From NCBI GenBank assembly GCA_964551015.1, contig CAZKBP010000008.1, positions 1 to 64,000 on the forward strand: 64,000 bases of DNA, given 5' to 3'. How positions within the stretch are numbered: position 1 is the first letter of the stretch; the number at the start of each line of letters is the position of its first letter. The notes under the pieces were generated by a model. The model was not told the origin of the DNA. It did no database searches and saw nothing but the letters and a program-made list of their open reading frames with translations. Origin of the DNA: CAZKBP01 sp964551015 (GTDB taxonomy: Bacteria > Bacteroidota > Bacteroidia > Cytophagales > Microscillaceae). The translations under genes and the position numbers were made by a program. Positions 18,287 through 28,175 of the stretch are shown here, in pieces.

Positions 18287-19576
18287 ATGGAAATAAAAAC
18301 AACTGAACACGAATATGGCTACGTTCGTGATGAAAAAATTTATTTGAAAGCCTTTTTGGGGTTTCCCGACCGACAGATCGGGCAAGTCAAAGAAACCGAA
18401 GAAGCTTCAATTAAATATTTTGAAGATCGTTTTCAGATAGCTAAGCAAAAAGTGCTTGATCTAGAGAAGCTCATTGAAGAATCTCAAAATAAGGGTTCTT
18501 ATCTCATGAAATTGGTTCATATGCGTAAATATTTGGCCAATTTTGATGGTTTGGGGGATTATGTCATGCTCTTTGCCAAATTAGATGAGATGGAAAAAAG
18601 GCTTCGTGCTTTAATTGCCGTCAACCGAGTCAAAAATTACGAAATCAAAGAAGCACTCATTGAGGAGGCCAGACAGGTTTTTGAGATGGAAAACATCAAC
18701 GAGGGAACCGACTACCTCAAGGAAGTGAAGCTCAAATGGATCAAAACGGGGGCGGTTATCAAGGAAAAACAAGAGGAAATCGAAGAACGCTTTCAAAAAG
18801 TATTTCAAGATTTCTTTGACCACAAAAAAGATGTAATCCGAGAACGAGCACGCTCGGCCAAAGACAATGCACGTCGCTATCGCATGATTATCCGCGACGC
18901 AGATTACCACAAAAACTCCGATAAATTCGAGGAAACTTTTGAGAAATTCAAATCTTTACAACAAGATTGGAAGAAATGTGGCAAAGTACCTCATCGCCAA
19001 GCCGTACAGCTTTGGGAGCGTTTTAAATATGCGAACGATACTTTTTTCAATCGCTACAAAAAGTACAAATCCTACAAAGAAGAACATCCCGATCTCACCG
19101 CCGAAGAAATTCGCCAGAAATATCAAGAGCGCCTCCGAGCCGAGGCAGAATCTCTGGTAGTGTATGATGATTTTCCTGATACGGATCGTGCTAAGGAACT
19201 CCTGATGGATTGGAAAAAATTAAGCGGTACTTTCCGAAGATTAGAGCACGGTGAAGAATTCCGAAATCACTGTGATAAAGTCTTTGAACTAAGCTATCTG
19301 ATGCGTGTTGTGAAGCGGAAATATCCTGCCATCGAGGCTAAACCACAATTGGATCAACTTAGAATCAAGACCAGTTTCATGCGGGAGCTGATCCGTCGGG
19401 AAGAAAATGAAATGAGCCTAACCGAAAGTAAGCTCAACCGTATGGGGAGGCGCAAACAACAAAACAAGGCGATGAAGAGTATGACGAATAGTTATAATAT
19501 TCAGAAGCGCAAAATAGAGGTTAAAAAGCAGATTCTCAAACATTTAGAGAGCGAACTAGAAGATTTGAAAAAATAA
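18287..19576 (+). CDS. DUF349 repeat protein
   Basis: 429 residues, highly charged and helical, with tandem DUF349 units. Recognisable cores are KLKWIKTGAVIKEKQEEIEE (about 143-162), LQQDWKKCGKVPHRQAVQLW (about 225-244) and LLMDWKKLSGTFRRLEHGEE (about 307-326); each has the W-K-x-x-G pattern followed by a long helix. The C-terminus is a lysine-rich coiled coil. It is cytoplasmic. The molecular function of DUF349 proteins is unclear to me. It is divergent from ettA with a 169-bp shared upstream region. Confidence 0.88.
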   Translation: MEIKTTEHEYGYVRDEKIYLKAFLGFPDRQIGQVKETEEASIKYFEDRFQIAKQKVLDLEKLIEESQNKGSYLMKLVHMRKYLANFDGLGDYVMLFAKLDEMEKRLRALIAVNRVKNYEIKEALIEEARQVFEMENINEGTDYLKEVKLKWIKTGAVIKEKQEEIEERFQKVFQDFFDHKKDVIRERARSAKDNARRYRMIIRDADYHKNSDKFEETFEKFKSLQQDWKKCGKVPHRQAVQLWERFKYANDTFFNRYKKYKSYKEEHPDLTAEEIRQKYQERLRAEAESLVVYDDFPDTDRAKELLMDWKKLSGTFRRLEHGEEFRNHCDKVFELSYLMRVVKRKYPAIEAKPQLDQLRIKTSFMRELIRREENEMSLTESKLNRMGRRKQQNKAMKSMTNSYNIQKRKIEVKKQILKHLESELEDLKK

Positions 19577-19682
19577 TTTGGAATTTTCAAAACATTTTTT
19601 TTGTATATCGTTTATAACGATTAAATCAACTACTCATTCTCTTGCAAGAGTGAAGTACTTTGAAAATTTGAATAATTGATAT

Positions 19683-19904
19683 ATGTATTGGACACTTGAA
19701 TTAGCTTCTTATTTGGAAGATGCCCCTTGGCCAGCCACTAAAGAAGAATTGATTGATTTTGCAGAGCGCTCGGGTGCCCCTTTGGAGCTACGTGAAAATT
19801 TACAGCAATTGGAGGATGACGGCCAGCCCTACGAGAGTATCGAGGAAATTTGGCCCGATTATCCTACGAAGGATGACTTTCTTTTTAATGAAGATGAATA
19901 TTAA
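19683..19904 (+). CDS. DUF2795 family small protein
   Basis: 73 residues: MYWTLELASYLEDAPWPATK, then a helix, then ESIEEIWPDYPTKDDFLFNE. The W-P-A-T-K-E-E-L motif and the acidic tail with W-P-D-Y-P match the DUF2795 small proteins common in Bacteroidota, which have no known function. It lies 106 bp after the DUF349 gene, may share its transcript, and is followed by a strong hairpin. Confidence 0.88.
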   Translation: MYWTLELASYLEDAPWPATKEELIDFAERSGAPLELRENLQQLEDDGQPYESIEEIWPDYPTKDDFLFNEDEY

Positions 19905-19916
19905 TCAATCGTCAAC

Positions 19917-19958
19917 CAGCCAAGTAAATTAGCCTTCTAGTCCTGATTTGCTTGGCTG
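19917..19958 (+). terminator. Terminator after the DUF2795 gene
   Basis: A 16-bp stem with two G-T wobbles (CAGCCAAGTAAATTAG at 19917-19932, CTGATTTGCTTGGCTG at 19943-19958) and a ten-base loop lies 13 bp after the stop codon. It is followed by AGTTTTG. Confidence 0.75.
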
Positions 19959-20029
19959 AGTTTTGATACCTATTCGTTTATTTTTTCTCCTCTTCCCTGT
20001 ATATTCATTTAATTATTGATAGAGAATGC

Positions 20030-20707
20030 TCAGTTTGCCTCCGCCACTAAGGCTTGAGCTACTAGTAAATCTTCTGGGGTTGTAATTTTGATATTTCGAT
20101 AATCACCATCAATCAGATGAATGCTTTGCCCAGCTTGTTCTGCTACGCTAGCATCATCAGTGAGGGCTTGTTGTTCGTCGAGCTGATGGTAGGCTTTCCT
20201 GATGAGGGAAGTTCTGAAAGTCTGTGGTGTTTGTATCAATCGGTATTGCGTTCTATCCAAAGCTTGGCTGCCTGTCTGGCTCACCTGACGTATAGAATCT
20301 TTGAGTGGTACGGAGGCGATGGCATTCCCGTGGATTGCTGCCACTGCATAGCTTTGCTCAATGAGAGCAGGCTCCACCAAAGGTCTGACCCCATCGTGAA
20401 TAGCCACTAAACTCTCTTCTTCTTGGATTTTAGCTAAACCGTTCTTCACCGAGTGAATCCGTGTGCTTCCCCCCTGCGCTATCTGGTGCGAAATCTGGAA
20501 GTTGTGCTTGGCAGACAGTTTTTTCCAAGTATCTATTTCTTTTTCTGCTAATACCAGAATAATCTCAACGGAAGATTGGCACAAGGCAAACTTTTGGAGG
20601 GTGTGCATTAAAATCGGGTAGCCAGCAATCTCTATAAACTGTTTTGGAAGCTTGGCTCCCATTCGAGTACCACTTCCTCCGGCTACCACCACGGCGTATC
20701 TCTTCAT
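20030..20707 (-). CDS. ispD: 2-C-methyl-D-erythritol 4-phosphate cytidylyltransferase
   Basis: 225 residues. The nucleotidyltransferase motif VVAGGSGTRMGAKLPKQF is at the N-terminus, the conserved AIHDGVRPLV lies mid-protein, and the C-terminal region has TDDASVAEQAGQ and ITTPEDLLVA, all diagnostic for IspD. It makes CDP-methylerythritol from MEP and CTP in the non-mevalonate isoprenoid pathway. It sits 12 bp downstream of queA on the same strand, so the two are probably co-transcribed. Confidence 0.95.
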   Translation of the reverse strand: MKRYAVVVAGGSGTRMGAKLPKQFIEIAGYPILMHTLQKFALCQSSVEIILVLAEKEIDTWKKLSAKHNFQISHQIAQGGSTRIHSVKNGLAKIQEEESLVAIHDGVRPLVEPALIEQSYAVAAIHGNAIASVPLKDSIRQVSQTGSQALDRTQYRLIQTPQTFRTSLIRKAYHQLDEQQALTDDASVAEQAGQSIHLIDGDYRNIKITTPEDLLVAQALVAEAN

Positions 20708-20719
20708 GGCTAAAAATTC

Positions 20720-21772
20720 TTACAAGATCAACATTGCATCGCCGTAGCTGAAAAACCGATATTTCTCCTTGATCGCAATTTCGTAGGCGTGCATAATCAG
20801 ATCATAGCCACCAAAGGTACAGGTGGTCATCAAGAGCGTGGATTCTGGTAGATGGAAATTGGTAACCAACGCATTAGGAATCTTAAACTCATAAGGAGCG
20901 AAGATAAATTTATCCGTCCATCCTGCATTGGCTTTAAGTTTATTCTGTGCAGAAACGGATGACTCCAGCGCCTTTAGAGTAGTCGTACCCACAGAGCATA
21001 TGCGCTTCTTATTAGCCAAGGCTTCGTTGGTCACATCAGCTGTCTTCTCAGGGACGGCAAAATTTTCTGAATCAGCCTTGTGTTTGGTCAGGTCTTCTAC
21101 GTCTACACTACGAAACGTACCTAAACCGATATGCAGGGTAATGGGCAAAATTTTCACCCCGGCGATTTCTAGCCGCTTCACCAATTGCTTTGTAAAGTGC
21201 AGACCTCCGGTAGGAGCCGCCACCGCCCCTACATTTTTGGCAAAGATGGTCTGGAATCGCTCTCGGTCTTCGGGTTCGGTCTTACGCAGTGCGTGAATAT
21301 TTTTGGGCAGTGGAGTTTCTCCTAGTTGGTCAATCAGTTTGTAAAACTCTTGGTCATCTTGGTCAAAAAGAAAGCGAATAGTCCTTCCGCGAGAGGTTGT
21401 GTTATCGATTACCTCGGCCACGAGTTCTCCTTCTCCAAAAAAAAGTTTATTCCCTACGCGGATTTTACGAGCTGGGTCTACCAAGACATCCCAGAGGTGC
21501 TGATCTTTGTTCAGTTCTCTCAATAAAAACACCTCTATTTTGGCTCCGGTTTTCTCTTTACTACCGTATAATCTAGCTGGAAACACCTTCGTATCGTTCA
21601 CGATCATCACATCTCCTTCACCAAAGTATTCTACTACGTCTTTGAAGACTTTATGCTCGATTTTGCCGGAATCCCGGTGCACGACCATCAGGCGAGATTC
21701 ATCCCGATTTTCTGCTGGATACAATGCGACCAAGCTATCGGGGAGATCAAATCTAAATTCTGACAGTTTCAT
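20720..21772 (-). CDS. queA: tRNA preQ1(34) S-adenosylmethionine ribosyltransferase-isomerase
   Basis: 350 residues, standard length. Diagnostic stretches are FRFDLPDSLVALYPAENRDE at the start, MIVNDTKVFPARLYG, VAAPTGGLHFT and TLHIGLGTFRSV, and the C-terminal YEFKIPNALVTNFHLPEST. QueA transfers the ribosyl part of SAM to preQ1 in tRNA to form epoxyqueuosine. It is first in a queA-ispD pair with a 12-bp spacer. No preQ1 riboswitch is visible upstream. Confidence 0.96.
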   Translation of the reverse strand: MKLSEFRFDLPDSLVALYPAENRDESRLMVVHRDSGKIEHKVFKDVVEYFGEGDVMIVNDTKVFPARLYGSKEKTGAKIEVFLLRELNKDQHLWDVLVDPARKIRVGNKLFFGEGELVAEVIDNTTSRGRTIRFLFDQDDQEFYKLIDQLGETPLPKNIHALRKTEPEDRERFQTIFAKNVGAVAAPTGGLHFTKQLVKRLEIAGVKILPITLHIGLGTFRSVDVEDLTKHKADSENFAVPEKTADVTNEALANKKRICSVGTTTLKALESSVSAQNKLKANAGWTDKFIFAPYEFKIPNALVTNFHLPESTLLMTTCTFGGYDLIMHAYEIAIKEKYRFFSYGDAMLIL

Positions 21773-21934
21773 ATATTTCTAAAAATTATTAAATCAACAA
21801 GAATTGGCAAAATTATAGAATAGTTACTAATTATATTTATTTTTAGGTCTTAATTATAGAACTTTCGTGAATCCAGCAAAGTTTTAGACCTAGTAAAAGA
21901 ATTCAAGATTCTTCCTAAGAAACTTATTTTCATC

Positions 21935-23206
21935 ATGTTTAGCCGTATTTCCAAGTTTTTGCTTCAAGTTTGGGAGAGCCTCCGCTTCGCGGCTCAGGCT
22001 CTGCGCTCTAATTTGATGCGCACTACCCTTTCCTTGTCTGGTGTAACGATTGGTATTTTTGCCATTGTGGTGGTATTTGCCGTCATTGATTCCTTAGAGC
22101 GTACCATCAGGAAAGATATGTCTTTTATTGGTGAAGATGTGATGTACATTCAAAAATTTCCTTGGGGCTTTGGCAGAGGACCGGGCGAATATCCTTGGTG
22201 GAAATATTTGGCACGTCCCGCAAACACGGTTCAGGAATATGAATTTTTGAGTAAAAACATAGAACAGGCTCAAGCTGTGGCGATTCTGGCGGGTAAAAAT
22301 GGTTCTACGGTCAAATATAAGAATAGTAGCTTCTCTTCGGCCAATCTCAGTGGAGTTTCTTATGATTATTCCAAAATTCAAGAGTTGGAAATAGACCAAG
22401 GCCGCTATTTCACACCTCGCGAAGCCCGGGCTGGTAGCAATGTGGCCATCATTGGGGCAGAAATAGCCGAAACACTCTTTTACAATCAGACGGCCATTGG
22501 CAAAGGAATGAAAATACGTAATCGCCGCTTCACGATCATTGGTGTGATGAAAAAAGAAGGGCTCAATCTTTTTGGATTTAGCGCGCGAGACACCCAAGTG
22601 ATCTTGCCCTACAAGGCCATGGGCAAGCTTTATAGGCTCGGCGAAGACGGCATAGAACCAACCATCGCCCTGAAAGGCTATCCTCAGGACGAGGGGTTAA
22701 GAACCTTGGAGGGAGAAGTGACGGGTCTGATGCGTGCACGCAGAAGCCTCAAACCCAGAGAAGATAATGATTTTGCTTTGAATCGTACCGAATCTTTCTC
22801 AGATGCAATTACTTCTCTGTTTGACTTCATCGGCTGGGCAGGTTGGTTTATTGGTATTTTTTCTATTCTCGTAGGTGGTTTTGGTATTGCTAACATCATG
22901 TTTGTCTCTGTCAAGGAGCGAACCAGCATCATCGGTATTCAAAAATCGTTAGGAGCCAAGAACTATTTTATACTTTTCCAATTTTTGTTCGAGGCTATCT
23001 TTTTGAGTTTAATTGGCGGCTTGGTGGGCATTGGCTTAGTTTTTTTGATTACACTTATTCCTTTGGGTGGCTTTCAATTGGCCTTATCCTTTTCTAATAT
23101 TATGCTAGGCATCACGGTGGCCTCGGTAGTAGGAATAGCCTCGGGCGTATTACCTGCTTTTATTGCCTCACGTCTTAATCCGGTAGAAGCGATTCGAGCC
23201 AACTAA
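21935..23206 (+). CDS. MacB/FtsX-type ABC transporter permease
   Basis: 423 residues. There is one N-terminal membrane helix (TTLSLSGVTIGIFAIVVVFA), a periplasmic MacB-like domain (about 45-280, including VAIIGAEIAETLF and IIGVMKKEGLNLFGF), then three C-terminal helices with the FtsX signature (GGFGIANIMFVSVKERTSII and GALKNY-like GAKNYF). The end ALPAFIAS-like VLPAFIASRLNPVEAIRAN is typical. No ATPase is encoded next to it, so the partner must be elsewhere. The role is probably export of a peptide, lipid or lipoprotein. Confidence 0.92.
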   Translation: MFSRISKFLLQVWESLRFAAQALRSNLMRTTLSLSGVTIGIFAIVVVFAVIDSLERTIRKDMSFIGEDVMYIQKFPWGFGRGPGEYPWWKYLARPANTVQEYEFLSKNIEQAQAVAILAGKNGSTVKYKNSSFSSANLSGVSYDYSKIQELEIDQGRYFTPREARAGSNVAIIGAEIAETLFYNQTAIGKGMKIRNRRFTIIGVMKKEGLNLFGFSARDTQVILPYKAMGKLYRLGEDGIEPTIALKGYPQDEGLRTLEGEVTGLMRARRSLKPREDNDFALNRTESFSDAITSLFDFIGWAGWFIGIFSILVGGFGIANIMFVSVKERTSIIGIQKSLGAKNYFILFQFLFEAIFLSLIGGLVGIGLVFLITLIPLGGFQLALSFSNIMLGITVASVVGIASGVLPAFIASRLNPVEAIRAN

Positions 23207-23390
23207 ACAAAGGCTTCATTACCTCCCTTTGATGCGTCTTGACTTCCCTTTTCTTGATGGAAAGAAGGGAATGCGGTATATATGTTTGTATATCCTTCAT
23301 TTCTTAGGGAGCTTTGCAAATCAGAAACTGGGCTTCTGAACAGAGGCTCGTTCGTATTTATTATTTTGCTCATTCATAAAACTATTGAAT

Positions 23391-24314
23391 ATGTCTTTAC
23401 TCACCGTAGGAACCGTGGCCTTAGATGGTATTGAAACTCCCTTTGGAAAAGTAGATTCTACCATCGGTGGCTCTGGCACCTATATTTCATTAGCTGCTTC
23501 TTATTTTATTCCTGAGGTTGATATCGTAGCCGTGGTAGGAGAAGATTTTCCCAAAGAATCCATTGAGATGATGCATCAAAAGGGCATTCGAACTGAGGGG
23601 CTACAAATCAAAGAGGGAGAAAAATCTTTCTTCTGGGCAGGCAAATACCATCTGGACTTAAACACCCGAGATACACTGGTTACTGATCTGAATGTTTTAG
23701 CCGATTTTGACCCCATCATTCCAGATAGTTATCAAGATTGTGAATACTTGGTGCTGGGGAATCTTACCCCGCAAGTACAAAAAACGGTCATCGAGCGCCT
23801 CCATAAACGTCCTAAACTCATCCTGATGGACACGATGAACTTTTGGATTGAGAGTGCCCTGGACGATCTTAAAGCCGTCCTCAAGATGGTAGATATTCTA
23901 TCTATCAATGATGAAGAAGCTCGACAGCTTTCGGGAGAGTATTCTCTGGTCAAAGCAGCTCGTAAAATCATAGATATGGGGCCAAAATTTTTGATTATCA
24001 AGAAGGGAGAGCACGGTGCTTTGCTTTTTCACGAAAATCAAATTTTCTTCGCTCCTGCCCTCCCCTTGGAAGAAGTATTTGATCCCACAGGAGCCGGCGA
24101 TACTTTCGCAGGAGGTTTTATGGGTTATTTGGCACAGACGGATGATATTTCTTTTGACAATATGAAGCGAGCCATCATTTATGGTTCGGCGATGGCTTCT
24201 TTTTGTGTAGGAAAATTTGGCACAGAGGCTTTGGTAGACCTGAGCGAAGCACACGTAAACGAGCGTGTACAAGAGTTTATTGACTTAGTTCAGTTTGAAA
24301 TTTCGCTGACTTGA
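23391..24314 (+). CDS. PfkB-family carbohydrate kinase
   Basis: 307 residues from ATG 23391; an in-frame TTG six bases upstream is less likely. The GGSGTY substrate region is near residue 28 (TIGGSGTYISLAASYF) and the C-terminal PfkB signature DPTGAGDTFAGGFMGYL contains the anion hole and catalytic Asp. The family phosphorylates sugars or nucleosides with ATP; this branch (ribokinase-like, common as a single gene in Cytophagales) has no firm substrate. It is monocistronic, with a probable terminator about 110 bp downstream. Confidence 0.9.
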   Translation: MSLLTVGTVALDGIETPFGKVDSTIGGSGTYISLAASYFIPEVDIVAVVGEDFPKESIEMMHQKGIRTEGLQIKEGEKSFFWAGKYHLDLNTRDTLVTDLNVLADFDPIIPDSYQDCEYLVLGNLTPQVQKTVIERLHKRPKLILMDTMNFWIESALDDLKAVLKMVDILSINDEEARQLSGEYSLVKAARKIIDMGPKFLIIKKGEHGALLFHENQIFFAPALPLEEVFDPTGAGDTFAGGFMGYLAQTDDISFDNMKRAIIYGSAMASFCVGKFGTEALVDLSEAHVNERVQEFIDLVQFEISLT

Positions 24315-24421
24315 GAAATTGTAAATTATAGACCGCAGACTCTTAGAGCGATACAGGAATTCGCTGGGTGCTTTTTCGCTTGGTTTGCTTTTTGGAGCTG
24401 TAAATTCTATTTGTAAAAAAT

Positions 24422-24450
24422 TAGCCTCTCAGCTGATGCTTGGGAGGCTA
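24422..24450 (+). terminator. Probable terminator downstream of the PfkB kinase
   Basis: TAGCCTC (24422-24428) pairs with GAGGCTA (24444-24450) across a 15-base loop, followed by a T-rich run (TTCTATTATTTG). Distance from the stop codon is about 107 bp. Confidence 0.45.
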
Positions 24451-24523
24451 TTCTATTATTTGTTATTTAGTACAGATCTTAGCACAGTAGGCGTTCGGTG
24501 CTACTCAGGAGGCAGGATGTCTT

Positions 24524-25015
24524 TTATTTTAATTTTGAAATCTCACCCTCTGAGAAAAGGTCTAAGAAACGAGTTTGCCAATAAGCTTTTTCACCATTAG
24601 CATAAAAATGCTTCCAGATTTGTAGCATTTGCGCCACAACTACCAAAAGCATCAGGAGGGTCAGGTAGGGAAAAGTAGCATCCCAATAAGACAAAAAGAG
24701 CGAAAAGGCGAGGAAAAGGGCTAATATAACGTGAAGCGTCAATATGCCCAATTTTTTCAAGCTTTTCCGCCAATTAAACGATGGTTGTTCAGGGGAAGGA
24801 TAGCGAATGGCCAGATGCATTTGGTCATCTCTCATTTCATACTGCCCCTCGAAGGTCCACTCGGGCTTGGTCGATTCTGGCTGGAAGACAAAGCCATTAC
24901 CGCGAAAAAAAAGCTGCGTATTGTTTCTCGTGCGTACTTCCTGAGATTGAGGAAGCATGTTAGAAACACGCTCTTTAAATTCGTTTTCGCTCATTCTTAA
25001 TCGATAGTGATCCAT
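24524..25015 (-). CDS. Two-helix membrane protein, function unknown
   Basis: 163 residues. The N-terminal half is soluble and polar, with a strand-rich segment (TQLFFRGNGFVFQ, WTFEGQYEMRDDQMHLAIRY). Two membrane helices follow (LGILTLHVILALFLAFSLFL and FPYLTLLMLLVVVAQML), then a short cytoplasmic tail. I do not recognise the family. It is convergent with the PfkB kinase and upstream (same strand) of nothing obvious. Confidence 0.7.
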   Translation of the reverse strand: MDHYRLRMSENEFKERVSNMLPQSQEVRTRNNTQLFFRGNGFVFQPESTKPEWTFEGQYEMRDDQMHLAIRYPSPEQPSFNWRKSLKKLGILTLHVILALFLAFSLFLSYWDATFPYLTLLMLLVVVAQMLQIWKHFYANGEKAYWQTRFLDLFSEGEISKLK

Positions 25016-25240
25016 AGAAACTAATGATTAGCAGGAACCCATCAAATTCCCTGTCTTTTTCAAATTGGTATTCGTTCTTCTGTCTGATTCGTGGTTTCCT
25101 GGATTCTCATCTTCCTTCTTTTTTCAATGACATAAGAAAGATATCGATTGTTCTTAATCGGAATGGATACCTCCGAAAAATATACGGCTAATATTATACC
25201 ATATGTTCCTAATATAGCTAAAAATTTATTACCAAGTCAA

Positions 25241-26251
25241 TTATGAGACCAATTTTTCTTTTTGCGCGAAGCGTTTTTCAATGTCTTCTACCATCAAAGT
25301 GGAGCCTATATAGAGCGGACAACGCTGATGAAGTTGCTCCGGTTTGATCTCCAAAATACGCTGTTGCCCATCAGAAGCCTTGCCTCCAGCCTGCTCTACG
25401 ATAAAAGCCAGTGCATTACATTCATATAAGAGCCTCAGTTTGCCTTGGGGAGCGGATTGGGTAGAAGGATAAAGATACACCCCTCCTTTGAATAAATTGC
25501 GATGAAAATCGGTCACGAGCGAGCCAATATAACGAGCCGAGAACTTCTTATCTTTACAATAGTCTAGGTAAGATAAGATCGCCGGAGGGAATTGTCGAGC
25601 ATTTCCTTCATTGACAGAAAAGATTTTTCCGTTATTGGGAATACAAATATCAGGATGAGAGAGGAAAAATTCACCCAGAGAGGGTTCGTAGGTAAAACCA
25701 TTCACACCATAACCTGTCGTGTATACCAACATGGTAGAAGAGCCATAGAGCAGATAGCCCGCGGCCACTTGTTTATGCCCAGGTTGCATCACATCTTGCT
25801 CCTCTACTGAGGTACCACGTGGTGATAATCTTCGGTAAATAGAAAAGATTGTTCCGATTGAAACATTCACATCAATATTAGAAGAACCATCCAGAGGGTC
25901 GATGGCTACCACGTAGCGGCCATTGGGCTTGCCTGTGTCGTTGATATCTTCTTCTTCTTCAGAAATTACCCCACATACTTCGCCTCCGTTGCGTAAGGCA
26001 CGGATAAAACGAATGTTGGCGATCACATCCAGCTTTTGTTGTTCTTCTCCTTGAATATTTTGGTTACCATAAGCACCCGTGATATTGAGAAGCCCGGCAC
26101 GATTGATTTCTCGATTCACGATTTTACCAGCCAGGGCAATATCGCGAAGCAATTGAGACAATTCCCCCGTAGCGTAAGGAAACTGTTCTTGTTTTTTGGT
26201 GATAAAACGATCTAGGGTCGTGCCTACGGGCAAAGCAATACTCTCTTCCAT
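25241..26251 (-). CDS. fbp: Class I fructose-1,6-bisphosphatase
   Basis: 336 residues. The metal-binding and catalytic core VVAIDPLDGSSNIDVNVSIG is present, preceded by EEEEDIND and followed by the substrate region (ARYIGSLVTDFHRNLFKGGV, LRLLYECNALAFIVEQAGGK) that is diagnostic of class I FBPase. It hydrolyses fructose-1,6-bisphosphate in gluconeogenesis. It is monocistronic with a long AT-rich upstream region. Confidence 0.96.
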   Translation of the reverse strand: MEESIALPVGTTLDRFITKKQEQFPYATGELSQLLRDIALAGKIVNREINRAGLLNITGAYGNQNIQGEEQQKLDVIANIRFIRALRNGGEVCGVISEEEEDINDTGKPNGRYVVAIDPLDGSSNIDVNVSIGTIFSIYRRLSPRGTSVEEQDVMQPGHKQVAAGYLLYGSSTMLVYTTGYGVNGFTYEPSLGEFFLSHPDICIPNNGKIFSVNEGNARQFPPAILSYLDYCKDKKFSARYIGSLVTDFHRNLFKGGVYLYPSTQSAPQGKLRLLYECNALAFIVEQAGGKASDGQQRILEIKPEQLHQRCPLYIGSTLMVEDIEKRFAQKEKLVS

Positions 26252-26457
26252 AAGAAATAAATTCTGTTTTGGTGTGATTGATTTATTACAATTATACGAT
26301 TTATTTTCTGCAATCGATTGCGCGTTTATTCAATTTTCCTGATTTCTTGCGAATAAGCTTTTCATCCTTTTCATTTGCAGAATAGCCTATCAATAAGTTT
26401 CAAGAACATAGATTTATACGTAAGAAATTAAAATTAATCCGCTTGCTACTGGGTATT

Positions 26458-26619
26458 ATGAAAAAACTTAGCAATTATCATAACATGGCCTTGCTAGGCT
26501 GGTTATTCCTGTATCCTAATCTTGGGTACGTAATTGTGTCTTTGTTTGACCAACAATCATCACCAATTTATAGGAGCCCATCAACTTCAAATGTATACCC
26601 ATTAGCAATCTTAATCTGA
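26458..26619 (+). CDS. Possible 53-residue membrane peptide
   Basis: This frame in the 410-bp gap between fbp and the aspartate kinase starts MKKLSNYHNMALLGWLFLYP and continues hydrophobic to about residue 30, then has a Ser/Pro-rich tail. A start with a basic n-region followed by a hydrophobic stretch resembles a small membrane protein, but no Shine-Dalgarno or promoter is obvious and no homologue is recognised. The remainder of the gap is AT-rich with nothing else visible. Confidence 0.3.
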   Translation: MKKLSNYHNMALLGWLFLYPNLGYVIVSLFDQQSSPIYRSPSTSNVYPLAILI

Positions 26620-26661
26620 TTTTTTGCAATTCATTTTGCCAAACCCCATTGACCCAAGCCC

Positions 26662-27924
26662 ATGAAAGTATTCAAATTTGGAGGCTCAGTTCTTAAAGAT
26701 GCCCAGTCTTTTCCACGTCTCTTACAAATCTTAAAGCAAAATCAACTCGATAAACAATTGCTCGTGGTTATTTCGGCTATGGACAAAACCACCAATGCGC
26801 TCGAGCTAGTTTTGCAGAATTACTGGCAGAAGAAAGATTTTATGCCACATCTGGATAATGTCAAACAATTTCATCTGAATGTGGCCAAGGAATTATTTCC
26901 TGAGGTAGAGGCTGAAGTATACGCAGCACTAGAACAGGCATTTACAGATTTGAAACTTAAGCTGGAAGCATCCCGGAGTTGGCATAATTACGATCGACTT
27001 TATGACAAAGTTGTGTCTTTTGGGGAAATTTTTTCTTCTTTACTGGTTTATCATTATCTCAAGCAATCTTCTCTCCCTTGTCAGTGGTTGGATGCTCGCG
27101 CTTATATCACGACGGATAGCGAATGGCGAGAAGCTCAGGTGGATTGGTCGGCTACTGAGGAGAATATTCAGTCTCAAGTGCTGCCACTGCTCAAGCAAAA
27201 TATAGTGATTACTCAGGGGTTCATTGCTGGCAATCGCAATGGAGAGACCCTGACCTTAGGACGGGAAGGCTCAGATTTTTCGGCTGCTATTTTCGCCACC
27301 TGTTTAGGAGCCAAGGAGTTAACGATCTGGAAAGATGTATCTGGCATACTCAATGCAGACCCCAAGAAAGTTCCTGATGCACAGCTCTATGAGCATTTGT
27401 CTTATCAGGAAGCGGCCGAAATGAGTAATTACGGGGCAACGGTGATTCATCCTAAAACGATCGCTCCGCTAGCTCAAAAGCGCATAAAACTATACATTAA
27501 GCCTTTTTTACATCCACAGAGCCAAGGTACACTGATTAGCTCTCTGCCTTCTCACAGTTTTCAGCCCTCCATTATTTACCGAGATAATCAAGTATTGATT
27601 TGGATGGAGGTACAGCCTTTTATCTTCTTAGCGGCGGCTCACTTGGTAGATGTGCTCCAAGCTCTAGATCGTCACCATGTCAAAGTACATTTTGTTTATA
27701 AAACAGCTTCTCGCTTGGGTATTTGTACAGATGATCATCCGCATCGCTTGGCACAATTCTTTGCGAGCTTGCCCAAAGTACTAGAAGTATCCGAGGAAAA
27801 ACCCGTGCAATTGATTACCATCAAGAATGCTAATGAAGCGCGTCTGCGCCGGATCATGTTTGATAAAAAAATCATCTTAGAATCCAGAAACCAACTACTC
27901 TATCAGGCCATTGTATCTCTGTGA
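26662..27924 (+). CDS. Aspartate kinase (monofunctional)
   Basis: 420 residues. The N-terminal kinase motif MKVFKFGGSVLKDA, the aspartate-binding region (TLGREGSDFSAAIFA, IWKDVSGILNADPKKVP), and MSNYGATVIHPKTIAPL define the amino-acid-kinase domain. The region after residue 300 is a reduced ACT-like regulatory tail. It makes aspartyl phosphate for Lys/Thr/Met/diaminopimelate synthesis. No homoserine dehydrogenase domain is fused. It stands alone and lacks other pathway genes nearby. Confidence 0.92.
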   Translation: MKVFKFGGSVLKDAQSFPRLLQILKQNQLDKQLLVVISAMDKTTNALELVLQNYWQKKDFMPHLDNVKQFHLNVAKELFPEVEAEVYAALEQAFTDLKLKLEASRSWHNYDRLYDKVVSFGEIFSSLLVYHYLKQSSLPCQWLDARAYITTDSEWREAQVDWSATEENIQSQVLPLLKQNIVITQGFIAGNRNGETLTLGREGSDFSAAIFATCLGAKELTIWKDVSGILNADPKKVPDAQLYEHLSYQEAAEMSNYGATVIHPKTIAPLAQKRIKLYIKPFLHPQSQGTLISSLPSHSFQPSIIYRDNQVLIWMEVQPFIFLAAAHLVDVLQALDRHHVKVHFVYKTASRLGICTDDHPHRLAQFFASLPKVLEVSEEKPVQLITIKNANEARLRRIMFDKKIILESRNQLLYQAIVSL

Positions 27925-28175
27925 GCTTTCGGGTGGTGGGGGAGGCTTCACTGGCCATTTCTACCAAGCAAAGTACTAAACCGCTACATGTGGCGTAGTT
28001 ACTCTCGAACTCAAGGAGACTTTTTCAAATTGTCATTTTTTGTCTATTTCCTAAAATTTAGTCTTTTTGTTGAATACAATACGATATTTATACCTGATTA
28101 GTTGAACAAGTTAATTCAAGGAGTGTTCGATTGTCGCATTCTTAATTTTGAGAGAATTTCGTAACTTGCAGATTC

